Shown piece after piece: positions 20,309-33,264 of a stretch of DNA of 64,000 nucleotides. The notes beneath the pieces are model-generated. The model did no database searches and was not told the DNA's origin. It saw only the letters and a list, made by a program, of their open reading frames with translations. The DNA is taken from positions 1 to 64,000 of the forward strand of contig JAAVVG010000010.1 of NCBI GenBank assembly GCA_012976225.1. The letters are read 5' to 3'. The position numbers were made by a program, and so were the translations under genes. How positions within the stretch are numbered: position 1 is the first letter of the stretch; the number at the start of each line of letters is the position of its first letter. This DNA is from Golubevia sp. BC0850 (taxonomy: Eukaryota; Basidiomycota; Exobasidiomycetes; Golubeviales; Golubeviaceae).

Positions 20309-22511
20309 ATGGATTCAAAAACAACGCCTCACATCGATGGCAGATCCAGTGAAACTTCTTCTACTGCTGCATCTCAGACGAGACTAGGAAAGGAAGACGA
20401 GAAACCAAAAGAGCTAATTCAATGGTGGTCAGATCAAGAAGATCTCAAAGTCAGAACAAAGTTAGATTTCAGGATTTTACCTTTGTGAGTCACTCAATCC
20501 GTTCTACCGTTTCGAGACTCTGGACACCTTCTCTCTCGAGCTTCACTTGCCAAACTCCCTCGCGTGTGATTTGCACACTATACTGAACGATTCCCTATCA
20601 CTTCATCTTCCAGAATCTTCCTAGCCTACGGAATGGCAGCCCTAGACAGATCAAACATCGGAAATGCTAAGCAGGCAGGCCTCAATTCTGATCTAAACAT
20701 CAGTGACTCTGAGTATCAGTTCCTTCTTACAATTTTCTATATCTCTTATACGTTATTCCAATGGCTTTGCATCATGTATAACATCGTGCCTCCCCATCTA
20801 TGGATCTCGTTCAACGTCTTCTTCTGGGGAGTTTGCTCTATCACTCAAGCAACGGCTACGAACTGGGCCAGTCTCGTAGCAGCCAGATTCTTTTTGGGAA
20901 TCTTTGAAGCAGGTGAGAAAGAAATTGGAAGCAGGGAAATTGCTGAGCCATCAAGTGGAAGCGTGGAGAGTTCCTTTGGTTCCGATCCTTTGATCGTTCC
21001 CCTGGGCCCTCAAACTCACTTTTGAACTTTCATTCACTCCTAAATACCATCCTTTCCTTTCAGGATTCGGAACTGGAATGGCCTTATACTTGGTGAGTCT
21101 TAAGTTTCTCTCGCCACTACCACTTTTCTGATCGCTCTCTCCTTTCCCCGCAGACCTCTTTCTACCCTCGAAGAGAAGTAGGTTTTCGTTTCGCAATCTA
21201 CGCTGCTTCATCTGCTATTGCAAGTGCTATTGGAGGAGCCCTGGCATACGGTCTTCAACAAGCTTCAGCAAAAATCGCACCATGGAAAGTGATTCTCCTA
21301 GTAGAAGGTGCTCCACCTTTAATTCTAGCTCCAATCATCTTTTTCCTACTTCCAGACACACCTAGTACAGCTTCTTTTCTAACTCCTCGAGAACGTCTAA
21401 TAGCAGAACAAAGAAGGTTCCTTCCTAATGATTCTGAAAAACCAGCACAAGATGAACCTGCTTCAAGTAAAGCTACTCAGATCTTTGGAAGTTGGGGTAA
21501 GATCGATTGGAAAGCTTCAACGGCTGCTTTTAAAGATCCTATGAGTTATGTCTCTGCCATTTTGTTGTTTTGTATCAACACTTCTTATAGTTCTATTCCG
21601 GTCTACTTACCAACGATTTTAAAGGATAATGGTTATACTGCTTTGAAAGCTCAAGGTTTGACTGCTCCTCCTTATTTGGGTGAGTTGACAACATGTTCTT
21701 TTTTAATGACAAAAGATGTCTCTGACCATCTCTGCCTTCTTACCTCTGTCAGTCGCCTTCATCTCAGCTCTCATAGTGGTCTACATCTCTGATCGAACTG
21801 GAGTCAGATCCCCATGCCTGGCTATCAGTTTAGTTATCTCAGCAGTCGGATATGTGATGCTAGCTACCATCAAAGATCAAACAGCCAGATATGGGGCTGT
21901 ATTTGTGGTCACTTTAGGTTTGTTGTGAGTTTTCAAGTGTTTGAGATCTTCAAGTGGCAAAATCCCTTCTTACTGAAACTTTCTCTCTCTTTCCCAGTAC
22001 CTCAATCCCTCTGAGCTATATGGTCCTACTCTCAAATCAAACGGGAAGATCTCATACTGGAATCGGATTAGCGATCTTCGGAACTATTGGTCAACTTGGT
22101 CCTTTTTTGGGAACCGAAGGTTTATATGGAGAAGAAGACAGTCCTTTCTACACAAAATCTACCTCGATTTCAGCTGGGATTGCCTTCTTCGCTGGAATTC
22201 TAGCTGCTGCAACTGCTTTCTCTCTTCATCTGGCTAATAGAAAGAGGGATAGGAAGAATCCAATTCAAGATGAAGGAGTGGAGAAAAAGGAGGAGATTCG
22301 GGATAGAAGGGTAGATGGACTTGATTTAAGAGGAGCTGAGGATCGATTTGAGTTTGAGAGAAGATTGACTGATGTTGCTAGAGAGGGGAAGAGGAGTATC
22401 TATTGTGAGTTGCTTTGCCATTCCGCTCTGGAAGAGGTTCTCTCTGGGTGGGTAGAACAAAGGCTGACCTTGAATCCATTCCCTTTTCCGGCAGTCCGTT
22501 ATGTAATCTAA
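20309..22511 (+). CDS. Dal5-family MFS anion:cation symporter 1
   Basis: Seven exons (20309-20484, 20614-20912, 21064-21092, 21154-21679, 21753-21924, 21998-22404, 22495-22511) join in frame to 541 residues, including a 29-base micro-exon. It is a 12-helix major facilitator of the allantoate/nicotinate/pantothenate permease family (Dal5, Tna1, Fen2), which moves organic anions with protons across the plasma membrane. Family marks seen: a cytosolic N-terminus, RILPLIFLAYGMAALDRSNI leading to GNA, YPRREVGFR between helices 4 and 5, SNQTGRSHTG late, and the C-terminal signature YFRYVI. Start at 20309 because the frame upstream to 20261 begins only at TTG. It is followed in tandem by a paralog. 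The substrate cannot be told from sequence. Confidence 0.9.
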
Positions 22512-23220
22512 GCTTTATGTATCCTTCACACCAAACATAGACAAACTGCGTTCCTCCTTCCTGATTGTTTGCTTCCACGGAGCGATTGAGAGTTACAACT
22601 AGGGTGTGCTGGGAGGTTGGGACTCTGCATGTCAGATATTCGACCAGTCGACGAAGGAAACAGAGAAGAGTGAATAGAGAAAATGGACAACGCTTCGCTG
22701 AGGAGCTGGTTCATTTCGATACATAGAGAGGGAGGTCCGAGGTCAAAGGAATTGGAAGAAAGAGGTTCTTTCCCCAACAAGGTCCTCCTCTTCTTGCCGT
22801 TTCTAATGCCACAAGAGCAGAGTCCTTTCGAGAGTTTCGAGTCCAGAGTTTTAGGCTCTTTGTTCTGGGAGGTGGGAGAGTAGTTGGAGAGGACTTTGAA
22901 GACGTTTCTCTTTCATTGAGCCACTTGAACAGAGGCCGGGTAGCCTTCGGTTGATGCGGCTCGTTGCCGTTGGCTTATTTTGACGACCTGAATTGGGTGT
23001 CAATTTTGATTGATAGCGGTTGACGGTGGTTGGCCCCACACGATCTCTCTTCTCTCATTCCTTTCCCTCAAATTATGAGGGACTTATTTACCCCCGGGGG
23101 AAAAAGAATGTATAAAGTGAGTCCCCATTGGATGAATGTTTTGAAGTTTCTTCCTTCCCCCGTTTTCTTCATTTCTTGTCTTCCCTCTCCTCAATCTCTT
23201 TCCTCTTTTTATCTCTTCAA
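22512..23220. other. Spacer between the two MFS genes
   Basis: 3' region of transporter 1 and promoter of transporter 2. No coding signal. It contains the GC palindrome and TATA-like site listed separately, and a pyrimidine-rich tract just before the second start codon, common in fungal promoters. Confidence 0.5.
23091..23116 (+). promoter_or_regulatory. Perfect CCCCCGGGGG palindrome and TATA-like box
   Basis: A 10-base perfect palindrome, CCCCCGGGGG (23091-23100), stands ten bases before TATAAA (23111-23116), about 105 bases upstream of the ATG of MFS transporter 2. CCG/CGG-type palindromes are typical sites for fungal Zn2Cys6 regulators, and C-rich runs also resemble stress elements. Which protein binds is unknown. 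Confidence 0.4.
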
Positions 23221-25720
23221 ATGGACTTTAAACAACAAGAAAAGCCTAACTCAAAGTCCAATCCTTTGGACTATTCAAACAAGACTGAGAAGGACGAAGA
23301 AGGTCAATTCACTCAAGATGCCGCTCTCCAAGAGAGGCAACCTCAAGGAGCAGAGGTTTCTTCCTCTCTCAAATGGTGGACTGAAGCTGAGGACAGGCAA
23401 GTCCGCTGGAAATTGGACAGAGTCTGCGTTCCTCTGTGAGTTAAAGTGTAAATTCAGGCAGGGAGCGTACTTTGTGGCTGACTCTCTCTCTCTTCTCTTC
23501 TTTCCCCTCCCAAGCATGTTCCTTGCTTACATGCTTTCCTCTCTTGACCGCGGCAATATCGGCAACGCAAAAGTCGCCAATATGCCCGAAGGTGAGTAGT
23601 TTGATGACTGAATGCTTTGCTCTCAATCAAGAGTTACGGCTGACCTCTCTCACTGCCTCTGCCGTTGCTGTCTACTCTCTCAGATCTCGGATTCGATGAC
23701 TCTCACTACCAATGGCTTTTAACAATGTGAGTTAATTCGCTCAAAATAAGCCTTTGCGACTTCCCTTCGTCTTGTGTTCTCTTACCCGTGTACCCAATTT
23801 TCTCTTCTCTCGAAGCTTCTACATCTTCTACTCAACATGCCAATTCTTAATCTTCGGATACAAACTAGTCAAGCCACACATTTGTGAGTAGAAATTTGCG
23901 ACTTTCGAAGAAGAATTGTGGCAAGCTGTCCTCATTCGCAAGACTGACCTCCCATCGGTCGCCCTTTCTCCCTGTCTAAGGGGTGGCTGGAGCTATGGCT
24001 TTATGGGGCATTGCCAGTATTCTGCAGGCGACTACTTTCAACTGGGAGGGGATGATGGTCTGCAGAGCTTTCCTCGGCGCATCGTGAGTCTTGAAGGTGG
24101 ATCGGGGAAGGGCGAAGAATCTCCCGAGATCTCATCTTAGCTCTCACTGATTCTTCAACTTTCTCTTTCAATCCAATAGCGAAGCCTCCTATGGAACTGG
24201 TATCGCCCTCTATTTGACTTTCTTGTGAGGACATTTTGAGTGGGAGATCGACTTAACCCCTCTTCGGTAACCGACCCCTACCTCCCCTTTCTCTTTCGTT
24301 CCTAGCTACCCAAAGAGAGAGGTCGGTTTCCGTTTTGCCGTCATCATTTCAGGAGGTGCCATCGCTTCCTGTTTCTCAGGAGCTTTGGCCTACGGGATCA
24401 CTTCCATCAAGCACTCCGCTGTTCAAAACTGGAGGCTGCTCTTCATCATCGAGGGAATTCCTACCATCATCTCTGCGGTCGTCATCTTCTTCATGCTTCC
24501 AGACTCGCCTCTCACTAACAGGTTCCTCACTCAAAGGGAACGTGAGATCGCAGAAGCCAGAAGATTTGCTGCCAAAGTCGACAAGAACAAAGCTGGTACT
24601 GGTTTCCTTTCTGGGGTCGATTGGTCTAATGCCTCCACTGCCTTAAAGAGTCCTGTCTCTTACTTAAACGCCACCCTTCTTTTCATCAACAACGTTGGTT
24701 ATGGAAGCATCCCGGTTTATCTGCCAAAGATTATCAAAGAATTGGGTTACAGCTCCATCAACGCTCAAGGTTACAGTGCTCCTCCATACCTGGTTGCTTT
24801 CGTGGTATCTTTGCTAGTTCTTTTCTGGTCCGACAGAGTCCAAATTAGAGGACCCTTCATTATGGTGATGATGACGATTGGAGGAATTGGTTATTTGATT
24901 CTAGCTCTGGCTGAGAAGTACACTTTCAACGATCATACCAGATATGCTGCTTGTTATCTGGTTTGTCTTTCACTCTTCACCAATATCTCCCTTACATACC
25001 TTTGGCTCATGAGTAACCAGGTGTGTAATTCTTGAGGGGCATGTTGACCAGAAGAAAATGGTGGCAAAAAATTGATGGTCTAGACATGTGACCTATGGCT
25101 CTCCGTTCTAACTTGTGTTCCATGTTTCTCTTTCAGGCTGGAGACTCCAAGAGAGGTGCTGGTCTAGGTGAGTTGCCTTGAAAGAGGTGTTGACTGCGTA
25201 CACTTCTAGGATCCTGACTGATCCCCCTCTCTTTCCCTTCTCTGCTTCTCCACAACAGCTATCTTCGCAACTGTTGGCCAGTGAGTTGCACTTTTGAGAG
25301 GCGCTTGTCTTCTCTTTGCCCAAGATCTAAGGCTCCTCTACCTTTATCCCCTTTCTCTCTCGTTCCCCTCTGTCTAGATGTGGACCTTTCCTAGGAACCA
25401 GAATCTATCCAGATCTCGACGCTCCCTACTACACCAAAGGAACCGCCATCTCCTGCGGACTGCTTCTCTTTGGAGTCCTTCTCGCCGGGGTTGGATCTCT
25501 TGGATTCATTTATGCCAATCGCAAAAGAACTGAAGCAGAAGCTCGTCTTGGATCATCTGTGCACGGTGAATCCGGTGGAGCACCAGCTTCTAAAGGACTT
25601 TCTCAAGGAGTCGGTGACTTCGACGTTCGTGGAGTTACAGACAAGTTCGAGCTTGAGAGAAGAGCTGAAGATGTCGCCAGAAGAGGTGAAGATTCTCCTT
25701 ACTTCAGATACACCATTTAA
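23221..25720 (+). CDS. Dal5-family MFS anion:cation symporter 2
   Basis: Ten exons (23221-23435, 23515-23591, 23684-23726, 23816-23883, 23981-24083, 24180-24224, 24306-25020, 25137-25167, 25259-25280, 25378-25720) join in frame to 553 residues. Same family and layout as the upstream neighbour: LAYMLSSLDRGNIGNAKVA, LYLTFFYPKREVGFRFA, SMPSDSP-like loop (FFMLPDSPLTNRFLT), MSNQAGDSKRGAG, and the C-terminal SPYFRYTI. Compared with transporter 1 it has more introns in the first half, and its late marker motif has AGDSKRG in place of TGRSHTG, so it is not a recent duplicate. It is probably another proton-coupled organic-anion permease of the plasma membrane. Start is the ATG that begins MDFKQQEK; the frame upstream starts only at TTG. 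Confidence 0.9.
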
Positions 25721-26379
25721 GATCTTCAATTTTGTTCATTTTTCCACAACATATGCCACGTCTCTTGCCAAATATAATTTCAATCCTAACGAAACCTCTT
25801 TTGCCCTGTCTCCTTTCTCGCGATCGACTGCTCGTACTTCAAATTCCCTTTAGAATCCAGGTTTCAATCTTGCGAGTCAAAAATTGAATTTGTAGGCACG
25901 TCTGCAGAGATGAGAAGTGTGATTTGTGCAGCTAAGATTAATAGTAGAATCGTACTTTAAGGACGGACATTAAGGAAGATAGGAAAGAGATGAGAAATTG
26001 GGGAAAGTTATGAATGTGAGATAGCTTGAAAAGAGAGGTTTTTACCAACATGAAAAGAAGAGAAGGGCAAGAGAAGAGAAAAAGAAGCGGGGTAATTGAG
26101 GTTTGGTGACGTTCGAAGAAGCATCTCTTCGTCCACAATCAAGTGAGACCTAGAAGAGAAAAGAGAGAGAAAAGAGAAGATTAGGCGAAGATGAGAGGGA
26201 GAGTGAGTGTTGATGAAACAAGAGGCGGGATTTTGGATAGGTGACCAGGAGAGGTGAGAAGGAGACTTGGAGTTGGGTAGATCGGTTTCCCAGTCTGGGC
26301 TGGATCTTTTTTGAGGTTACTGATGTTGATGTTGTATCTTCAGGAGGCTTTTGGAAGCTTAGTATGACTGATCCATTCG
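25721..26379. other. 3' region between MFS transporter 2 and the arrestin gene
   Basis: Convergent 3' ends meet here. The stretch has short frames only and no motif. It should hold both polyadenylation regions. Confidence 0.5.
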
Positions 26380-29300
26380 TTAGTAACTCGTCGGGAGGGC
26401 TGCTCTCAGAAGTCTCACGTCGCACCACAGAGCTCCTATACTCTTTGAAAGCTTGACCGATGATCCTTGATCTGGACTTCCAATTTGACTTGATCCATAC
26501 ATCTCAGTTGGAGATCTAGCGCTTGATAGACTTGGAGAGCCGAGTGAAGTTGATGCGTATTGAGAAGGAGGAGGAGGACTTGACATCGTCATCGCCATTG
26601 AAGGTTGAGTAGGAGTAGTAGCTTGCTGTTGCTGTCTTTGATAGCGACTTGTAGATTCCTCTCTTGATACTGCCCCATCGGTCTCATCAGTGGTGTAAGC
26701 CATTCCAACTCCATCTCCATTTTCATCCCCTTCCATAACAGTCTGCCTTCTCTCTCTTTCGTAACCATTTCCACAATACTGATGCATACTTGAGGATTGG
26801 AAGTTCGAGTTTGTGGGAGGAGTAGTCGGAGGACTTGAGTTTGCACCCAAGAGACCTGGACTTGAAGACACCATACTACCACTAGAAGACATTCCATCGG
26901 ATAGACCTCTACCTCTTGAGTTTCCAGAGGTAGGACTCAAAGTGAGATTGTTATTGATAGTGGGACTGTTACTCTTTGAAACCCCTAAGCTTCTGAAAGT
27001 GGAAGTTAAAGCAGAGCTCGAGCTGTAAGGAAGTAAATCGACTTTGATAGCATACTTGACTTCCAAACCTTGAGATCTGAAACCTGGAGTAGCATCACTA
27101 CCAATCTTCAATAACCCTCTCATGATTCTGACACCGCTAGTCTTGGCAGCCACGCTAGCAGCTAAGTTCTTCTCTTCTGATCTCATCCTTTCTTCATCAC
27201 TTAGGGTTTGGGTTTCGAGAGCTTCAGCTTCAGTAGCGGATAAACCAGATAAATCAACTTCTTCCAAATCTGCTAGAGAGATGAGTCTCTTTCTCTTCTC
27301 TGGAGTTTCGTTAACCGAAGCGGAAACGCAGTAGGTTGCTTGAATTAGAGAGACTCTGACCAAATCAGAAAGACAACATTGATAACCTTGACCATTTGAT
27401 CCCAAAGGTAGGGCAGTCGTTCCACCAGAATTGTCTGAGTTCCTTTCGGTCGTTCCACCTCTTCCAAAGTTGAGAACGCTTGCAGAAGCAGTAGCCAGGT
27501 TTCCAAGACCATTCCCGAAGGAGCCGAAGGGACCCGCAGACCTAGTAGCACCTTGATTGTTCGAGTTGACATTCCTCAGCGCTCCATTACCTCCAGCAGT
27601 GCTAGGAGGAGAATCGGAGTTCCAAACACTTGGAGCTGTACTAGGTCGTTTCCCGCTTGAACCAGTCAGAGGTCTACTCGCATCAGAATTGGTCCTGTTC
27701 CTTCCAGCGTTCGACGTTGGACTTGAAGCTGACTGCTGGTCTTTGACGTTCGAGGGAGCTCGACTCAGAGTCAACGAGCCTCTCATCCATCTGGCAACAG
27801 TACTTCCGGCGCTTGAAGATGGTCTAGCATTCTGATTCCCGTTCCCATCAGAGAAATTAGAGTTGAGTTGGGTTCTTGGAGAATCTGGAGGCGAATGGAA
27901 TTCGGATTGAGAAGGTGACCCATGTCCTTGACCGAAATTTTGATTTTGTCCTTGACCAAAGCTAGGCAAGACAGGTACGTTATTGAACATACTTGTATCG
28001 TTCGGTCTTAAGACTAGAAGGAAAGGCACTGCAGAAGGAGCGAAGACTGTGTTGGAAGGGGTGTGCAACTCTACTTCGACTCCTTTCCTCATCGATTTCC
28101 AGCCACTTCCAGACCACTTTGCAGACGACTTGATTGAAGTCCAAGGAGATCCAAGAGGTGAAGCAGATGGAGCATTAGCTGCGTTGACACTTGAAGCTTG
28201 TTGCATCAAGAAAGCTGGAGGCAATGAGATCTGCATAGGTAGAGAAGGCGGCGGGTTTGGAGGTACGAAAGATTCTCCCAAAAAGAGGAAAGGAATCCGT
28301 AATCTGGAATAAAGGCAAAGGCGACAGACATGATCAGCGCGGATTCTCTTCGGGTTCTAATTCTTGGCATCAAACTCACGTAGTTCCACTCTCACTCTTC
28401 CTGCTATTCCTCTGAAGTTGAAAAGTCATGTAGTAGTAGCAACCAATTCTATAGACTTGTTCAAACCCTCTCTCGACAGCTCCTCTAAAAGCAGCGGCAG
28501 CATTAGAAGCAGAACCACCTTCTCTCCCGTCTTTACTTCTAGGTTTCCTACCAATACTAATTCCCAGAATAGAGCTTCCAGTAGTAGAAGAAGATCCTGT
28601 AGCAGAAGATCCAACTGCAGTACTCCCGGAAGTAGTAGAGCCCGAATTCCAGCCATTTGAATTTGAAGTAGATCTAGAAAGTGGAAAAAGACCAGAAGAA
28701 GTTGAACCATTCGTTGTTTGATCATCTCCATTTCCACGTTGCTGATTTGTCCTATCGTCTTTCATCTTCTGTTTCATAGCACTCTTCAACTTCCTCTTTC
28801 TTTCTTTTTCCTTTTGATTCCCCTCACTTGAAATTTCGAAACTAGGTGGTAATGGAACGTGACTGGTTTCCATTTTACCATCTACAATTCGAGTTGCACA
28901 ACCCATTGGAAGATTGACGTCGAATGGGATTTCTAGAATATAGTCTTCATGTCTTGGCCAATCTTTTCGAGAGTTTGCATCTGGTAAAGGTGGTCTTGCT
29001 GAGACCAAATCGAAATTCGGTTGGAATCGATCCGTTACTGAGAAGACTTTGCGTTCCGTTCCAGTTTCGTAAGGCATGAGAGATACGTCTTCCCACATTG
29101 CTGCTGGAGCTCCTAAAGTCGTATGAGCCGCAAGCTGATAAAAGAAGGAGAGCAGGACGGGAAAGTAGAGGAGCGGAAGGGGAGTGAGAGGGTAGTTCAA
29201 AGATAAGCTCATGCCTTCGAAAGACCCCACATACATTCAACTTTCCGCTATCTCCCCGGGATACTCGATAGATTCTGAGATCTATGAATGGCTTGCTCTG

Positions 29301-30310
29301 CCGATGGGATATCCCCAATCCAACCAGAATCACATTCTCCCTTATCTTGCCAACTCCTCCGTCACTTCCAACCGACCCCCTCCCTCGTCGATCCTTCCAT
29401 TCTCTCCTCTCGACCTCTTCCTTTCGCCCTTCATAAAACTCACAGTCAAAGTCACCTCACATCCAATATCAGCAGGCATCCTAATTCTACCTCTAATGAG
29501 TGGAGCCGTGCCACTAAAGACAGGCCAACCTCTACTATCAAACCTATTCGCTTTAATCTCAACATTAAACAATGGTTGACCTCCTGAATCCTTATCCTTG
29601 TCTTTTTTATCTTTCTTTTCCTTCTTTGGAGTTTCAGCAGTTGATACTCCATCAGGAGAATTTGGAGAAGAAGCAGGAGAGGATGAACCAAAGGGAGTTG
29701 AGGAAGAAGAGGAGGGATCTTCCGGAACAACAGTTGAAGCTTTGGTTCTTAAAGTAGGGTCTAGACCGAAATTCCTATAGATAAGAGGTGGAGGTTTTGG
29801 ACCAGAAGAGACTGAATTTGAGGAATCTTGTCTAGCATGATGAGGAGAATCTAGAGGAGTTGGTAGACCTGAATAGTTGGAGGAATTGAGGTTGTTGGAG
29901 GAAAGAGATCTTGATGGTTGCTGTTGTCGATTTCCATCTGATGGAATAGATTTCAAAGCAGGATGAGCAGAACTCTCACCAACCTGTACTCTTGAAGAGG
30001 AAGCAGAAACACCATTCCCATTCCCAGCATTGCTCCTTGACGATCCTTCCATTCTGCTCTGATTCTCTATCTCACTTTGATTTCTAATCCTACTTCCTTG
30101 AGGTGATGTAAGTTGATTGTTCGACTGTTCATCCTCTCTCCTAGTTGAAGAGGTTGTGATCCAAGTCTTTGACTCATATCCTGCTCTTTGAGGTTGATGA
30201 GGAGGAGAGGTAGAGGAAGTAGTTCGTTGAAGTGGTGGTTCAGAGATTGGACTTGCAAGTGAAGGATTGAAAAAAGTTGGATCTCTTTGTGAATTCGGAG
30301 AAGTTGGCAT
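26380..30310 (-). CDS. Arrestin-like adaptor protein, large
   Basis: Proposed exons 30310-29444, 29345-29235, 29134-28380 and 28303-26380 join in frame to 1218 residues. The first two introns are inferred from GTGAGT and GTATGT donors plus frame. After a Ser/Asn/Gln-rich N-terminus come arrestin-fold strands: GWPVFSGTAPLIRGRIRM, EIPFDVNLPMG, PLPPSFEISSEG, YYYMTFQLQR, then RIPFLFLGESFVPP. The second half is a long disordered Ser/Asn/Gly-rich region with a possible arrestin C-lobe between (VEVELHTPSN, VPFLLVLRPND). Alpha-arrestins link Rsp5-type ubiquitin ligases to plasma-membrane transporters for endocytosis. I see no clean PPxY motif, so that role is inferred from fold only. The family call is moderate and the exon borders at 29235-29444 are the least certain. 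Confidence 0.72.
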
Positions 30311-33264
30311 CGTGTATGGCTTTTGATGAATTCCAATCTTTTGAGTCTTGAGCGTAGATGAAGGAGGTTACGAGTGAAGAAGAGAAGAGGGCTGTAGGGC
30401 TGGCGGATTGAGAGAGAGGCCTCGTTGTTCCTGATCGATTTCAATCTAAAGCGTTGATGAATGGAAAGATGATGGAGGAGAGAGGGCTAGAAGGATAGGT
30501 TACACTTGATAGAAGACGTTACGGGTCTTGAACGGTGGGGGATGTTGGTCGTGAAGGAGGAGGATTCGTTCCTTGCGTGTTTGATGAAATGTGAGGGATT
30601 AGCTCAGACGATTGTTGTTCTGTGTTTTCCTTTCTGAGATTATTCCTTTTGAAGGGGGGAGGGATCTCTCTCTTCTGCCCTTTATAAAAGCCAAGCTCAG
30701 CTCCAACCTCTTGTTCGATAAGTTGGTAGATCTCCGCCTTGAATTGAGTTTCGAACTCGTTGGTTGCTTTTGATGTTTGGTTCGAGTTGGAACGACTTGT
30801 TATCAAAGGTGGATTGAAGGTTTGACTCGAAAGTAGAATGATCGAGAAGAGGAAGGAAGAGAGAGAGAGAGAAAAGAAGACCTCCAAGTGCCTCCTCAGA
30901 GCGGCGAAACCTTTTTTTCACACAACGTTTCCTCTATCTTTTTTTCGTTCTTCTTGGTCTGTACATATACACGTACTCGACCGAAGATCGAAGATGTCAG
31001 AGCGTCAGAGGGAGGGAGAGGGGAGAGAGAGAGAAAGCAAGTAGCAACCCAGAGAAGTCAACTTCATCTGCTCCACAGACGAGATCTACATCATTTCGTC
31101 CCGTTCTTTCGCTCTCTTCAAGTCTCACAACGCAGCCTCACTCTTCTTGAGTGACTTCCATCTATCAAAGTGTCAGCATCTGTCCACTTTACTCTTCCAT
31201 CTTGTTCAGCTCGTTATCATCCTATTTTACACCTTTTCCGCTGGCTGCGAAAACTGAGTTTGAAGTTCCCTTCATCTCGGTGTCCCTGTCTTTCTGGGTC
31301 CCGCAAGTTCGGAGAGAGACTATTTTTTGTTTGTGTTTCACGGTCTTTCCCTTTTCCTTTCTCTTCTTCTCTCTTTCCTCGATAAGTGTGTAAGAGATTG
31401 GGAACACAAATGGTGAGAAAACTGTCATGGTCGTCAGGAAAAAAGTGTCGAAAAACGGTTGAAGACTCGAAGTTAAAGCTTTGAAGGATGCCCGGAATCT
31501 CGGAGTGAGTGTCTAGCGCTAGTTTCTCTCGTGCCTGCCTGCAGATCTTTTGTTCGACTGAATTTGTTCGATCAGTGCTACATAAGTATGTACATCGGGC
31601 AGATTGTCTGTGAACTCGAAGACTTGTGAAAACGCTTTCTAAGTCTAAACGTGTTAAGATGGATCGAACCCAGCGGTTGGTGAACGAGAGCGTGTATGTA
31701 GCGTTTTCAGGGGTGATCGAAAGACCTCGCTGTCCCAGTTGAAATCGGGCCACCCTCAGAGCTCCTCCAGACCGAGAAGACTTGTTTTCTCTCGAAGGCT
31801 CTTACATAGTTAGATCCATGGCTGTGTGATCTTCGTGATGGTAAGAACGCCTACATCAGGGAAGAGATGAACAAGTCCACCGATCTCATGATCCTACTTC
31901 CCCCACCTCCGCTACTATTCCACCTCGTTTCTTATATCTCAATTTTAAAAAATCGAAGATGCCCGTGTAGTATATAGAAAGTTTCTATATGGTCTAGCTT
32001 TTCCGCAGAAATAAAGAATCGAATTCAAGAAGAAGAAAAAAAAATGATCCCCTTCCCCCTGGTTTTCTCTTTTCTCCTCTCTCTCCTTTCACACTCTCAC
32101 TGTATCCACCCACCTCTGCTCACCTGTCTTAAATTGTTGCACAATGATTGAGTTCTCAAAGCTTCAAATTAAGTCAGGAGAATTTCAAGTCAAACTCCCT
32201 GATGCCCCGTTTTCTCTCTCTCTTCTTCTCCTCGACGTCTGGTCCTCTGGTGTTTTGGATCTAGGTTTCTAGATTCTTTTTCACCTTTCGCGGCTCTATT
32301 GATAGGATTGCAGCTTCTCGCACAGAAAACTCTTTCTCACGAGAAGAGAAGATCGTGGACTCGTGGAGACTGGAGAGTGGCTCAAGAAACTCTCTTTTCG
32401 AGATGCCAATGGGGGCGAGATGATTCGGCAGTTTCAGTATTGAGGCTGAGTTACCAGTACTTCGAATGCCGTATTACTTCATGATACATCATATGCAGAC
32501 AGGTTCACTCCAAACGTTCAATTGCCACCTCTTCCCTTCTCACTCGTCCCAGCGTTCAACTTCAGCTTATGCACTCAGAGACCAGCATTTGAAAGGATCG
32601 AGATTCTAGTGGAAGCCATCAAGAGTCTGCGTATTGCCCTCGGGAGGGATGCAAGGGGGTTTGAGAAAGATAAGGTCTGAAGCGAGAGAGAGCACTGCAA
32701 GGAGTCAGTCAGTCAAGTGATAAGGAAGGAAGGCGACTGGTGATTTCAATATCTTGGAAGAGATGAAAAGATTCGGTCCCAGGCTAGAATTGAGATGAAA
32801 AGAGAGAAGGGGAGAACCTCAGAAGATGAAGGATAAACTGGGGTCGCAATCCGTTGTTAGCCTCTTTTCGCTGCGCCCCCGTACTTGTCCTTTTGATTAA
32901 CTTTCCTCCCTCTTGAGCTACACACTTTTGATTCAATCCCATCCAGCCTACCCACAAGAATACTTCTATCCAGAACATCTACATATATTTTAGGATTACT
33001 CTCGAGATCTAATTAATCAAGAGACGACCATTCATAGAAGCTTAGGTTGGACATCAGTTGTCTTTCTCTTCCTCTCTTTACCTAGTAGTCAATCGACTAT
33101 TCCCCTTCAACACCTACCCTAAAAACAAACCGATCCTTTTATTTGTCCCAATCAGAACTCAACAACAACAACACTCTAGTATCGCCCCTACTCTCTCTCT
33201 CTCTTCTCTCTCTTCTCTTACTCCTGGTGCTCTGGTGGTCTCCTTTCTTCAAATTTATTAAGCG
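30311..33264. other. Long intergenic region between divergent arrestin and G-alpha genes
   Basis: Nearly 3 kb without a supported gene. It has pyrimidine-rich tracts on both strands (about 30840-30900 and 31170-31390 among others) and several open frames, of which the longest (minus, 31217-31753) starts at GTG and shows no domain. The stretch 31480-31880 has more even base use than its surroundings and could hold a non-coding RNA, but I could not fold any known class there. The bases before 33265 are CT-rich, as expected for the G-alpha promoter. Confidence 0.4.

Noticed and set aside
31650-31745. tRNA-like B box (GGGTTCGATCC on minus)
   Set aside because: The bases beside the loop do not form a T-stem and no acceptor stem or anticodon arm can be drawn.
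31217-31753. Minus-strand open frame of 178 codons
   Set aside because: It opens at GTG with no nearby ATG, has no recognisable domain, and its end runs into charged low-complexity sequence from a pyrimidine tract.
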